DNA from: Rhodeus uyekii
Taxonomy: Eukaryota; Chordata; Actinopteri; Cypriniformes; Acheilognathidae
Direction of reading: 5' to 3'
DNA length: 64,000 bases
Assembly (NCBI GenBank): GCA_037043235.1
Contig: JAWRVZ010000031.1
Coordinates: 1-64,000, forward strand
Positions 31,941 to 42,726 of the stretch are shown here, one piece after another. The translations under genes and the position numbers were made by a program. Numbering within the stretch: position 1 is the stretch's first letter; each line of letters opens with the position of its first letter. The notes under the pieces were generated by a model. That model did not search any database and was not told where the DNA came from. It saw only the letters and a list, made by a program, of their open reading frames with translations.

Positions 31941-33297
31941 CAGGGGTCTCAAACTCAAATTACCCGGGGACCGCAGGAGGCAGAGTTTGGGTGAGGCAGG
32001 GCCGCATCAAGAATTCCACAAAAAAAAAAAAAATTCTCAAACGTCATTATTGATAGTTCTTTAACTTCAATGGGTTCTTCTGAGCATGAACTGTCCTGAA
32101 CATAAACAGAGTATTGAAGAACATGAACGGTTCTTCTGAATATGACTTGTCTTGCCTACTTCTTGCTGCCAGAGACCTGCAGATCTTCCTCTCACACAGC
32201 TGAGCCACATTTGGCTTGAGAGAGGAAACAGTTGAGACTCTCAGTATAGCTTGAAGATGATTGTCAGTAAGTAGACCTGTACTTGGACTTACTGAAGTTC
32301 AAGGTTGAGGAAAAAGTTACAAATTTTTTCGAGATACTAAGTCATTATTATGATAAACTGTCATTATTTTGAGATAAGTCAATATTATAAGAAACGTTCT
32401 CATTATTTCGAGATATTAAGTCATTATTATGAAACTTTCTCATTTTGTCCAGATACTAAGTCATTATTGTGAGAAACTGTTTCATTATTTCGAGATACTA
32501 AGTCATTATTGTGAGAAACTTTCTCATTTTTTCGAGATACAAAGTCATTATTATGAGAAAACCTCTCATTATTATGACTTAAATAATAAAAAAAATTCTC
32601 AACTGTGGCGGAAACGGGCTTCCATACTTTCCTGATGACATGAACATCGTAACATTTGTATATGGTAGAAAATACTGAGACTGCTAGCGGGCTGATAATT
32701 ATCAGCTGGGACTGTGTGACAGCATTAATAAATGTACTATATACAAACAATGGGATGCAGCCACGAAGGAGTTATTTACTGGATTTTATTTTCTATATTA
32801 TAACACCGATGTCCGGCAAATCAGCCAATTTAAATGATGGAAAAACAAAATACAATCCACATGACGCTAAATCCAACGCCGATAACAGTAACATTCACTT
32901 CGTCCAGCTCAAAGTCAAACATGCTCCATTTCAAACACAATAAGAAGTAATAATTCTATGATGGCTTTGACAAATTTGATATTACACGGGCAGCTATGTT
33001 TCTCTGTCTGCCTCAAGCCCGGCTGATGCCCCGCCCCCGGGAGTCATTTACTCCACTGTGATTGGCCCCCGGAGTCATTTACTCCACTGTGATTGGCCCC
33101 CCGGGAGTCATGTACTCCACTGTGATTGGTTGGCTTGTACAGCTCCAGCTCGCATGAAAAAGGAACCTTTCGCACACACACACAACGCGGTAAAGCGCTA
33201 TTCATTCAAAACTCGCGGGCCACACTTACATTAAACTTTCATATGGTCCCGCGGGCCACAAAATATCGTTTTGCGGGCCGCATGTTTGAGACCCCTG
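31941..33297. mobile_element. Non-autonomous hAT element, copy 2 (no LINE inside)
   Basis: The same TIRs and internal order as 241-7332, 1357 bp long. At about 32917-32931 it has the uninterrupted sequence AACATGCTCCATTTC where copy 1 carries the L1/Tx1 LINE, so it is a natural empty-site control. The expected 8-bp duplication is not found (CCTTAGAG on the left, CGTCTCGT on the right). Either the flank mutated or the DIRS end recombined after insertion. Confidence 0.88.
33036..33130. repeat. Threefold tandem unit with ATTGG motif in hAT copy 2
   Basis: Three copies of a roughly 35-bp unit containing GGAGTCATTTACTCCACTGT followed by GATTGG. Copy 1 has only one unit (about 7130-7165). Each unit contains one inverted CCAAT box and the small palindrome GGAGTCATTTACTCC. 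Confidence 0.8.
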
Positions 33298-33540
33298 CGT
33301 CTCGTAGCCTCAGCTCCATTGCACGCCGGCTGTTTCAGACACTAGTCAAGCTGAGGCTTCTAGTTCACTGCTTGCTGATATACTCCTGGCTCATGACGTC
33401 ACCCTCAGCGATGTGCACTCGCACACCTGGTTTCAATTGCGCTTCAAGAGACAATCACGCTAAGGCGTTCCCATATGCGTTCGACGCAGTGTCTCATTCC
33501 CTCTAAGGGAACTAGGGTTACGTAAGTAACCTGAGACGTT
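33298..33540 (+). repeat. DIRS right inverted terminal repeat
   Basis: Reverse complement of the left terminus (TGAGACACTGCGTCGAACGC when read on the minus strand) with an additional end segment GTTACGTAAGTAACCTGAGA CGTT shared with the internal complementary region. It closes the element at 33540. Confidence 0.8.
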
Positions 33541-33861
33541 ATATAATACACCTTGTCTCAAAAAAAGATGATTTATGACCCAATTTATGATGTGATTGAT
33601 GGATATAATTTATGTCCAGCTGGCACTCAAACTGACCGGTCAGTGTTTGACAGACAGGTTTTAGTTGCGGTCCCCCTGATTGGCTAGCCAGTGCATGTCA
33701 ATGGATGTTGTATGGTTAGATTATTAAACTCAGTGTAATGTAATGATGGTAATAGCGATACATGTGGTAATAGTGATGGTAAATCACTTTTTATTTTATT
33801 TTGGTTCATCTTCACATTGTATACTAAAAAGTTTAATGTTTTAACATTGTTATTTAATACT
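33541..33861. other. Gene-free AT-rich stretch
   Basis: No gene. About 33795-33866 (TATACTAAAAAGTTTAATGT, TTTAATACTAGTGAAAACTC) recurs inverted at 54474-54545, so a small dispersed repeat is present. Confidence 0.45.
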
Positions 33862-34458
33862 AGTGAAAACTCGAGCTGCATCAAAGTGCTAGGGGAATAC
33901 CTTGACGAATGCCACTTGAAGCACTTTGTAAACGAAAAACGTGCGCACGAGCGACGCTTTGTGAATATGCATCACGGGTCAGTGACGTCATGAACCAGGT
34001 GATGAAAAGGCGCAGGAACCCTGCCAAAACATTATGGCAGGCTGAACATTATGGCAGGGATACACACACTGTTTGGGAGCAGCGCATGCACAGTCAGTGC
34101 TCGAGAGCGCTGCCTGTGAGGACTGTGAGCAGTTCTCTCTGCGTGTGTTCTGCTCCCATCTGGTGTTTTTCTCCTAAGCTGCTCAGGATTGTGTTCCCCT
34201 GGGCTCTTGTCCTGCTGCAGCTGAGGCTCAGTGGCACTCTAGGTCTTGGGGTTCTTATTGGGATCTGTCAGTGGGGCATGAGAAGGGCTCTGCCTTTTCT
34301 CAGCCTTTACCTGAATTACTTCCTATGCCTGGATCCAGAGACACGCTCTAGGGCGGTTTCTTCCGGCAAGGGTTACACTGATTCAGTTTCACTATCTCCC
34401 TCCCAGGCCTATGAGGAGCTTGTCGAGGTTGTGAATAGCGCTATTCCGCGACTAGAAT
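33862..34458 (+). pseudogene. DIRS 5' end and gag relic
   Basis: GAAAACTCGAGCTGCATCAA AGTGCTAGGGGAATACCTTG is a DIRS left end. After it the gag is decayed: GGGATACACACACTGTTTGG GAGCAGCGCATGCACAGTCA, CTTTTCTCAGCCTTTACCTG, then a frame with SQAYEELVEVVNSAIPRLE, which matches FEELVEVVTRAVSCLGLDW of the intact gag. It stops at 34458 in a non-DIRS sequence. Confidence 0.65.
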
Positions 34459-34553
34459 AAAAAATTATGACTGCCGAGACCAGGGACGCTAATCCTAATA
34501 AATGCATTTGGATGAATGCTTGATTTCATCCCAACATCGGAGTAAATGGCTAA

Positions 34554-34556
<3 letters not shown>

Positions 34557-34624
<68 letters not shown>
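34557..34624. repeat. GT microsatellite
   Basis: A near-perfect (GT)n tract of about 34 units. Confidence 0.95.
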
Positions 34625-34627
<3 letters not shown>

Positions 34628-34699
34628 TGTTGAAAATACATTTTAGGAAGAAAAAATCCAGCCACACGATCTTCAGGAGCGGTGAGTATTGACATACTA

Positions 34700-36055
34700 A
34701 CATTAGGAAAGCTGAATTTTCCTCCAGTCTTTAGTGTCACATGATCCTTCAGAAATCATTCTGATATGCTGATGTGCTGCTTAAGAAACATTTACTATTA
34801 TTATTAATGTTGAAAACAGCTTGTAACGAGTTTATTCTCTAGGAGAGGCCGGATAGCTTGCCTAAACGTAGAGTAAAGCACTAATACACAACTGATATTG
34901 CACAGGAGGGGTCCTTTATTAACAGGAACTGTCCATCCTATGCACACCGGGGAAGTTGGCAACTAAACGCGTTACTAAACAACAACAAAACAACAGTAAA
35001 AGCAACAGAAATGAAAACAGTGGGAAAAACCTCACTCCATACATGCGATGCTTCCCTGCTCGCGCTCTGTTCGAACGACCTCATTACTGCTCTTGAGAGA
35101 GTGAAAAAGCACTCCGCCTTAAAGGAGCATTACCCACTATAACTCGTTACAAGCTGTGTACTTTTTTTTTCAGGATTGTTTAATGAATAGAAAGTTCAAA
35201 AGAACAGCATTTATCTGAAATATAAAGCTTTTGCAACATTATAAATATCTATAGTGTCACTTTAATGCATCCTTGCTGAAAAAAATGTATGAATTTCTTT
35301 AAGTTCTTTCCCAAAAAAACAAAATCTTACCAACCCAAAACTTTTGAATGATATACAATGTCACAAAAGCTTTCTATTTCAGATAAATACTGTTCTTTTG
35401 AACTTTCTATTTATCAAAGAATCATAAAAAGAACTGTTTTCAACATTGATAATAATCATTAATGTTTCTTGAGCAGCAAATCCTCAAATCAGAATGATTT
35501 CTGAAGGATCATGTGACACTGAAGGCTGGAGTAATGATGCTGGAAAATCAGCTTTGCATCACAGGAATAAATTACATTTTAAAATATATTCAAATAGAAA
35601 ACAGTTGTTTTGCATTTTAATAATATTTTACAATATTACAGCTTATTTTCATTTTTTTATAATTTAATAGCATAAATGCAGCCCTGGTGAGCAGAAGTGA
35701 CATCTTTAAAAACATAAAGATATTAACAAAAATATTACTGTTCAAAAATATTTGACCGGTAGTGTACACACACACACACACACTGTTCAAAAGTTTGGGA
35801 TCGTAAGATTTTTAATGTTTTTAAAAGAAGTTCCGTCTGCTCACCTGCAAGGCTGCATTTATTTAATTATTCATACTAACAGTAATATTGTGAAATAATA
35901 TTACAATTTAAAATAACTTTTCTATTTTAAAATATTTTAAAATGTAATTCATTCTTGTTAGCAAAGGTGAATTTTCAGCATCATTACTCCAGTCATAAAT
36001 TTAATATTGTATTCAGTATGTTTTGACTGTCACCATAATCCTAGTTTAAGAATTT
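34700..36055. repeat. AT-rich MITE-like repeats in inverted arrangement
   Basis: TTTAGTGTCACATGATCCTT CAGAAATCATTCTGAT at 34728-34765 is inverted at about 35490-35525 (ATCAGAATGATTTCTGAAGG ATCATGTGACACTGAAG). The hairpin is followed by further AT-rich units (GTTCAAAAGTTTGGGATCG, CCGGTAGTGTACACAC). It was later split by an LTR-like insert (34822-35151) and truncated by the LINE at 36070. No gene was found. Confidence 0.55.
34822..35151 (-). mobile_element. LTR-like or TRIM-like insert, 330 bp
   Basis: Ends TGTAACGAGTT and AACTCGTTACA form an 11-bp terminal inverted repeat with TG...CA borders. AGCT flanks both sides (34818-34821, 35152-35155). The minus strand has a GTTAATAAAGG signal. A 4-bp duplication is shorter than that of the other LTRs in the window, so this is a different family. 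Confidence 0.6.
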
Positions 36056-36317
36056 GATAAACTATTGTTTTTTTTTGTTTTTTTCAATTATCTTTTTATT
36101 GATTTTTTAACCTTTTTTTAACATAACAAACAAAAGGGAAAATATATAATAATACAAATGAAATAGATAAATAATAGTAACAAAAAGTAATAATAGGAAA
36201 AAAAGAAAAACACAAAAAAATTTTTTTTTTGCATACAATTAAATCAAGTCACTCCATGGTCACAGATCCCAGTTCAATCTTTGTAAATACAATGTACACA
36301 TGTCAAGCACTGTAGTG

Positions 36318-39300
36318 TCAGAGGTCCATAAGTGGTTCCCATATCCTTCTGAAGACATGCCCCATATTTTTTAGGGTGTATGTGCGTTGTTCCAGTCTTA
36401 AAGTTTCATTTAGAATTTGTTTAAACAGATTGAATGATGGGGGTCTTTTTTGTTTCCAATTGAGCAAGATGCATTTTTTTGCTATATACGACATCAAGAT
36501 AATCCTCTTCTTACATATGGTATCCCGTGTGTTGTCCACTTCCGTGCCAAAGAGGTACAGTGTTGGTGTAAAGTCCAGTGGGGTTTTCACAATCTTAACA
36601 GTTAGATCATGTACTGCCTTCCAGAAATGTTTTAATTTCCTGCATTCCCAAAAAACATGCATAATTGACCCTTTACATGATTTGCAACGATGACATCTGG
36701 GGGATGAATTAGGAAACATTTTACTTAGGCGGATCGGAGTAAGGTACATTCTGTGCATGAATTTATAATTTTGTTCGATTATTTTATTACAGGACAGTGA
36801 GGAAAACACATTCTGACATATCGTATCCCACTGAACATCATCAAAAGCACATCCCATATCCTTCTGCCATATGTTTCTAAGTGGGGTCAAAGAAGAGCTG
36901 TAATGGTCCAACAAAGTGCTATAAATCTCAGAGATTTTTCCTTTTAATGATGTCGATTTTACCAAAATCTCCTCAAGATTTGTTAGCTCCAAAGATAGGC
37001 GTTTCTCCCCTTTTAGGGTGTTTATTAGATGGCGAATCTGTAAGTATTTATAAAAGTCCTGTTTCGGAATTTCATATTCCGACATTAAGACCGCGAAGGA
37101 CTTGAGCGTATCATTGTTGAACAATTGTTGGAATTGGTGTATACCGTTACATTTCCACTTTACGAACAAGGAACCACCAATCGATGGTGGCAGATCTGGA
37201 TTTGGGGATAAGGGGGAAAGCCTGGAGATTTTACCAAAATTCCCACAGAACTTGTTTGTGTCTTGCCAAGCCCGAAGAGTGTTGTAAACTACATATGTTT
37301 TTGTTATTTGATGTAGTGCGTTTATGTTGTTAATGAATGGTAGTAAGTTTGTGGAAATGGGAGTACAAAGTTCTTCTTCTATGTCTATCCAGTGTGCACT
37401 ATTTCGTCTTTGCACCCAGCTAATCATGCCCTTCGTCTGAGCGGCCCAATAGTACATCTGTAAGTCTGGTAATGCCAGTCCCCCTTTCTCTCTGGATTTT
37501 GTTAGAGTTTTAAAAGATATTCTTGGGGAAGAATTTTTCCATATGAAAGAGGTTAACATTTTGTTTATAGATTTAAAGAAAGTTTTATCCAAGTAACAGG
37601 GCAGTGACTGAAATAAATAGCTGAAACGGGGCAGAACATTCATTTTAATTACATTAATTCGTCCGAGAAATGAGATGGGGAGCAATTTCCAATGTTCTAA
37701 TTCTTCTTTAATCTTTTTAACCAGTGGAATGTAGTTTATGGAGTAGAGATCCTTAAGTTTTAGAGCCACGTTCACCCCAAGGTATTTAAAGCTGCTTTGT
37801 ACCCAGGTGAACGGTGAGATTGCCTTGAGTCTATTCGAAACTGACGAGTTAAATAATAATGCGTTGGATTTTGTCAAATTAATTTTATAGCCTGATATTG
37901 TTCCAAACTTAGCGATAAGGTCTAATACTGCTGGGATTGATTGCTCGGGGCTAGTTAAGTATAGAATTATATCATCGGCATAAAGTGAAATTTTGTGCTG
38001 GGTTTTCCCGATATTAATACCAGCGATCTCTTCATTGGTCCGTATTGCTTCTGCAAGTGGTTCAATTGCCAAGTTAAATAAAAACGGAGACAAGGGGCAC
38101 CCCTGGCGACAGCCTCTAGACAAATCAAATTTTTCAGTGAGGGTGCCGTTTATACATATTTGGGCTTGTGGATTGCTGTACATAGTTCTGACCCATCTAA
38201 TACATTTTTCACCAAGGTTAAATTTCTCCAGAACGGCAAACAAATATGACCACTCAACCCTGTCAAACGCTTTTTCTGCGTCAAGTGAGAGTAGTAAGGC
38301 TGTTCTGTTGTGTAAGGACGAGTGGTCGATTATATTTAATAACCTCCGGATGTTGTCAGATGCATAGCGTGCCTTCACAAAGCCGGACTGGTCGGGATTA
38401 ATAATCTGGTTAATTTGGATAATATCTTGAAGTCAGCTGGAAGTAGTGAAATTGGGCGAAATGATGCGCATTCAGCAGCATCCTTGTCCTTCTTGTGTAT
38501 TAAAGATATTATTGCCGTCTTCATAGTTTCAGGAAGAACGCCATTTTCAAAAAAATCAGTAACCATGGGCATAAAGAGTGGCTCGATTTGCACCCAGAAA
38601 GCCTTGTAGAATTCTACAGAATATCCGTCCAAACCTGGAGTTTTTCCGGAGGGCATTGACTTAATTACTTGTAGCACTTCCTCTGGGGTGAATGGGGCAT
38701 TTAACTGTTCCTTCTCATCCTCTGAAATAGAGGGTAAGGATAGTTTTTCCAAAAAACTGTGAATATCTGTTTCGGAGGGATTTTCTGACGCGTAAAGCTG
38801 TTTATAAAAATCAAGAAATGCGGACTTAATAGATTGAGTATCATATTTCAACTGGCCTGCCGCATCACGTGTGCACTTTATTGTACTTTCAGTACGTTCT
38901 TTTTTGAGTTGATAAGCTAGAAGCTTACTCGGCTTATTGCCATATTCATGATATTTCTGTTTAGTAAAGAATAGAAGTTTTTTAATGTGTTCTGTTTGTA
39001 TGAGATTAAGATTGGTTCTGGCTGCATTTAATTTTCTCAAGTTTTCCTCTGTGGGAGATTGTTTATGGCATTGTTCCAACTCGATTAACTCTTTCTTAAG
39101 TTGTTTTGCTTTTTTAGTCATTAATTTTTTTTTTGCAGATGCATATGAGATCAACTGGCCCCTAATTACTGCTTTAGCTGCGTCCCACATCACTGCCGGA
39201 GTGACAGGGGAGGCCGCATTATCCTGTCTGTATTGCTCCAGCCATTTTTTTACATTTTTACAGGCTTCAAGGTCTGTGAGAAGTGAGGCATTAAATCTCC

Positions 39301-40042
39301 ATTGTTTGGTTTGGTTTGTCTGCTGGGGGAGGGATAACCGCAGGTAGACTGGTGAATGGTCTGATATAAGAATGGGCCCTATATCACATGAGACTATGGA
39401 TGAAAGATGATCCTGGGGTAAAAAAAAAAAATCTAATCGGGAGTATGATTTGTGTCTAGCCGAATAGAAAGTGTAGTCTTTCTTTGTGGGATTAAGTTCT
39501 CTCCAAACATCAACCAGGCCTACATCAGCCGTGGCTAATCTCAGAGTCTTAGAAGCATTAAGGTTAGACAGTGTGGTTGAAGATTTGTCTAAGCTACTAT
39601 CCATATGACAGTTAAAATCTCCAGCAACTATTCCAAAGTCTGTGTTATATTGATTAAATAAGCTGATTGTATCCATCATGAATTTAGGGTTATCTTCGTT
39701 TGGTGCATATATGTTCAACAATGTCAGCTCTTGTCCATATAGCATCCCCTTGATTAGTATTTGCCTGCCACCAAAATCGCTATATTGCTCCTTAAACATG
39801 AAAGGTATTTTTTTATGAATGAGTATTGCGGTTCCCCTTTTATTACTCGTAAAGCTAGAGAAATAGACTTGCCCGACCCAGTCTCTCTTAAGTTTTTTAT
39901 GCTCTTCATTGGACAAATGGGTTTCCTGAAGGAAAGCTATGTCTACTTTTTCTTTTTTTAAGAATGTAAGAATTCTCTTTCGCTTGATTGGGTGGCCAAG
40001 GCCTCTGACATTAAACGTTATTACATTAAGTGTATTAAACAT
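36318..40042 (-). pseudogene. L1/Tx1 ORF2 copy B: endonuclease-RT broken only by a 28-bp deletion
   Basis: From the ATG at 40042 the endonuclease and the first half of the RT are open for 555 codons, including GDFNCHMD, SDHSPVYLRL and GKTPGLDGYSVEFYK. At about 38409 a 28-bp deletion relative to copy A (which has GGCAAAATGCCTTCCAGCCT there) shifts the frame after SKL. The remaining 686 codons are open in the other frame, with YADD, a thumb region and the CHRCKSC knuckle. Adding 28 nt gives 3753 nt, 1250 codons plus stop. Copy A's nonsense codon and frameshift are absent here. Confidence 0.92.
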
Positions 40043-40758
40043 ACAAAGTTTGGTGTGCTACATTGGTTTCGTGTGACCATGACAGAGTAAAAGTCAAATA
40101 AAAAACAATATAAGGCTAACAAACTAATAAAAGCAAAAAATATAACCTGAGTAGAGCATGAGGGGCCCCCTCTGCCCATTCCCTCCCCACCTCCCCAAAA
40201 CCCTAGCCTAGTCCCCAAACGACAAGGCAACCCCATTGAAACACGTAACACCCTCAAGTTGACCGGCAAGTAACGGCTAACGGTCAACAGCGCACATCTG
40301 TGTAGAAAAAGGCGGCATAAGAACTGCCCTTCTCTGTTCAGAAGAACAGGCAAAAAAAAAAGTGTTAAAGTTTAAGATTATTGGGTGGTAGTCTATTTCA
40401 CTTTAACAGCAAGCAGGCAGACAATAATAATAATAGTAAAAAAAAATCTCCAGCCTTGCTCTCTTCTATTTACTGTGTTAAAAAAGTATCAAATATATCC
40501 AAAATAAAGTGACAGTCATAAGCAGAGGCTGTTTAGTATTCACAGATAATAATTAAATAAAATAAAGAAAGGATAAAGCAGAAGTCTGTTTGATGCCTGC
40601 TGTGAATTGTTCATATTTCCCACCTGTGTAGAGCTTGACGTTACCTGGCCACCATCAGGCCCAGTGGTGAGCCCGACTTCTGCCCAGAGAAGTATGCACT
40701 CGCCCCTCTTCAAGTATGGAAAACGATTTAAATCAGATCAAACCTGGTCATGTTTAGG

Positions 40759-41637
40759 CTATTTTGCGGAGATTTTGCGGTGGAATTCCTCAGCCTCTTG
40801 TGGAGAGGAAAACATCTGGATCTTCCCATTGTGTAGCACTCTCAGTTTACATGGCTGGAGGTGAAATCCTCGGAAGGTCCCCATGTCCACAAACAGCTTT
40901 TTTACAGTGTTGAACTCCCGTCTTCGTCTGATCGTTTCCGCGGAGAAATCCTGGACGAACGCGAGTTTGGATCCATCGTGTGTAATCTCCCGTTGTCTCG
41001 TGGCGCGTAAGACGAATTCTTTGTCTTGATAGTTCAGAAAGCGGAGGAGGACGGCTCGATTCTGGTTGGGGATAACTGATGCGAGAGTACGGTGGGCTCT
41101 TTCTAGTGCGAGCACTCTGTCAGCTCCGACGCCCAGCCACTGAGGTAGCATATCGGTTATAAAGTCCAAAATAGGACGTTTACCCTCAGCTCCCTCCTTA
41201 AGACCAAAAAGACGGATATTTTTCCTCCTGCCGCGGTTTTCTAGGTCTTCTGTCTTTTCTTCCAGGAACGCGATCCGCTTTATTGCTTTAGCCAGATCAC
41301 TCTGGGTCTTATCCAGCGCGTCCTCTGTGGCGGCTATGCGGGCTTCGGCCTCCTCGATTCGTTCTTCATTAGCTGTCACATCTCGTTTAATTTCACCTAG
41401 ATTGTTCTCAATCACCGAGATAGAGTTCGTCAGCTCCCCCAATTGGTTGTTTATCCCGTCCAACTTAGAGCTGAACTCAGAGCGTAGTGATTTAAGCTCA
41501 GTTAGCACGTCGGCCGCACTCGCCACGCCGACGGCCTCGACGCTCTCGGCCGGAGACGACATCCTCGTGCCTCGCGAGCCCGTTTTGCGAGCATTCGAGA
41601 AGATTTCACACTCCTTTGGTGCAGGGAGTTTAGGCAT
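40759..41637 (-). CDS. L1/Tx1 ORF1 RNA-binding protein, copy B (292 aa)
   Basis: Same protein as at 6009-6887, apparently without amino-acid change; at least one synonymous difference is seen (near 40936). Coiled coil at about residues 40-135, RRM-like domain in the centre, basic C-terminal domain. With ORF2 disabled by a deletion, this copy could still supply ORF1 protein if transcribed. Confidence 0.92.
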   Translation of the reverse strand: MPKLPAPKECEIFSNARKTGSRGTRMSSPAESVEAVGVASAADVLTELKSLRSEFSSKLDGINNQLGELTNSISVIENNLGEIKRDVTANEERIEEAEARIAATEDALDKTQSDLAKAIKRIAFLEEKTEDLENRGRRKNIRLFGLKEGAEGKRPILDFITDMLPQWLGVGADRVLALERAHRTLASVIPNQNRAVLLRFLNYQDKEFVLRATRQREITHDGSKLAFVQDFSAETIRRRREFNTVKKLFVDMGTFRGFHLQPCKLRVLHNGKIQMFSSPQEAEEFHRKISAK

Positions 41638-42003
41638 TGTTTGTATGATGTAGTTGACCAGGTTTGCAAAGGTCTGGAGCTGTTTATTGTGCGAAGTTGC
41701 ACGGAGCCGTCAAACTATGCTGCCATCTTGTTCGGGCTCTCTAGCGCCCCCCGATAAACTATTGTTAATTACTGAAGTAATTTAAATTTTGTATTTTATT
41801 TATTCAATAATTGTGATTTTAGATTACATGTTTTACATAATTTAAACACTATTAAATTATATGTAAACAAATGCTGCAAATTGAAGTTTGAGATGTTTTT
41901 AATTATTTTTTATACTGTTTATACTTATTTTGTCTGCCAAAATAAAACTTAATTTTAAATCCTGAGCACGTCTTGACTATTTATTGTTTGACTTTAATCA
42001 TTT

Positions 42004-42440
42004 AGGAAATCTGTAAAATAAGTGTTTATCTGTAGAACTATTAACACTGTCGTTTTATTGAAGGTGTTTGACTGTAATCATTTAGTAAATACCTGTAAAA
42101 TAACAGTGTTTATCCATAGAACTTTTAGCAATATCATTTAATTAACGGTGTTTAACTGTAATAATTTAGTAAATACCTGTAAAATAACAGTGTTTAGCCA
42201 TAGAACTCTTAGCAATATCAGTTAATTTAAGGTTTTTTACTGTATTAATTTAGTAAATACCTGTAAAATAACAGTGTTTATCCATAGAACTTTTAGCAAT
42301 ATCATTTAATTAACGGTGTTTGACTGTAATAATTTAGTAAATACCTGTAAAATAACAGTGTTTATCCGTAGAACTGTTAACACTGTCATTTAATTGAAGT
42401 TTTTTGATCATAATAATCTAGGAAAGATCCATAAAATAAC
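42004..42440. repeat. 84-bp satellite array, about five units
   Basis: The unit is TAAATACCTGTAAAATAACA followed by GTGTTTATCCATAGAACT, TTTAGCAATATCATTTAATT and a GTGTTTGACTGTAATAATTT AG segment. Single or double units reappear at 42935-43015 and 45583-45775, so one array was broken up by later insertions. 41767-42003 is AT-rich and holds no gene. Confidence 0.85.
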
Positions 42441-42446
42441 AGTTTT

Positions 42447-42726
42447 ACACTGTAAACAAAAACCTTAAAAAAACGGTAAATGACTGGCAGCTACGGCTGC
42501 CAAACAAAAACCGTAAAAAAAGGTAAAATATCTTACTTTAAACACGGGAAAAATATGTAAAATAACATATTTTTTCACTACAATTTTTAATGAAAGTTTC
42601 TGTAAAATTATTGTTTTTGCACTTTATTTGAATTAAGATATTGTACTTTAATTGTATGGTTTTTGTTTGGCAGCCGTAGCTGCCAGTCATTTACCGTATT
42701 TTTACGAGAATTTTTTTTTACAGTGT
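42447..42726. mobile_element. Palindromic MITE, copy 1
   Basis: ACACTGTAAA at the left and TTTACAGTGT at the right, with inner inverted blocks GACTGGCAGCTACGGCTGCC / GGCAGCCGTAGCTGCCAGTC. It has no coding capacity and has inserted in the satellite. Downstream, 42727-42934 shows only a few CTAACC-type units and no gene. Confidence 0.8.

Larger units (their letters stand above)
25268..33540 (+). mobile_element. DIRS-type tyrosine-recombinase retrotransposon, degraded, with two hAT insertions
   Basis: The left terminus (GTTCCCTATCAAGGGAAC, then CACTGCGTCGAACGCATATG) is inverted at the right terminus (CATATGCGTTCGACGCAGTG ... CTGAGACGTT). An internal complementary region at 31845-31940 carries both terminus types, the hallmark of DIRS circular-intermediate replication. 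The gene order is gag, RT/RNase H, tyrosine recombinase. About 3.26 kb is later insertions (29005-30905, 31941-33297). All three genes are broken. DIRS elements integrate by recombinase and leave no long target duplication; none is seen. Confidence 0.88.
36070..41752 (-). mobile_element. Full-length L1/Tx1-clade LINE, copy B
   Basis: Bounded by the 14-bp duplication GATAAACTATTGTT (36056-36069, 41753-41766). It has the same 5' start, ORF order and long spacer as copy A. The two differ by scattered single bases, a T-tract length change and one 28-bp deletion. It inserted in AT-rich MITE sequence. The near identity implies that the family was active recently in this genome. Confidence 0.94.

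Noticed and set aside
34452..34740. Frames with poly(His-Thr) on the minus strand, and similar ones at 54038-54295, 56319-56861 and 61077-61415.
   Set aside because: Dinucleotide microsatellites read in frame.
42004..42440. Regularly spaced repeats considered as a CRISPR array.
   Set aside because: The repeats are contiguous 84-bp satellite units without unique spacers, in a vertebrate genome.
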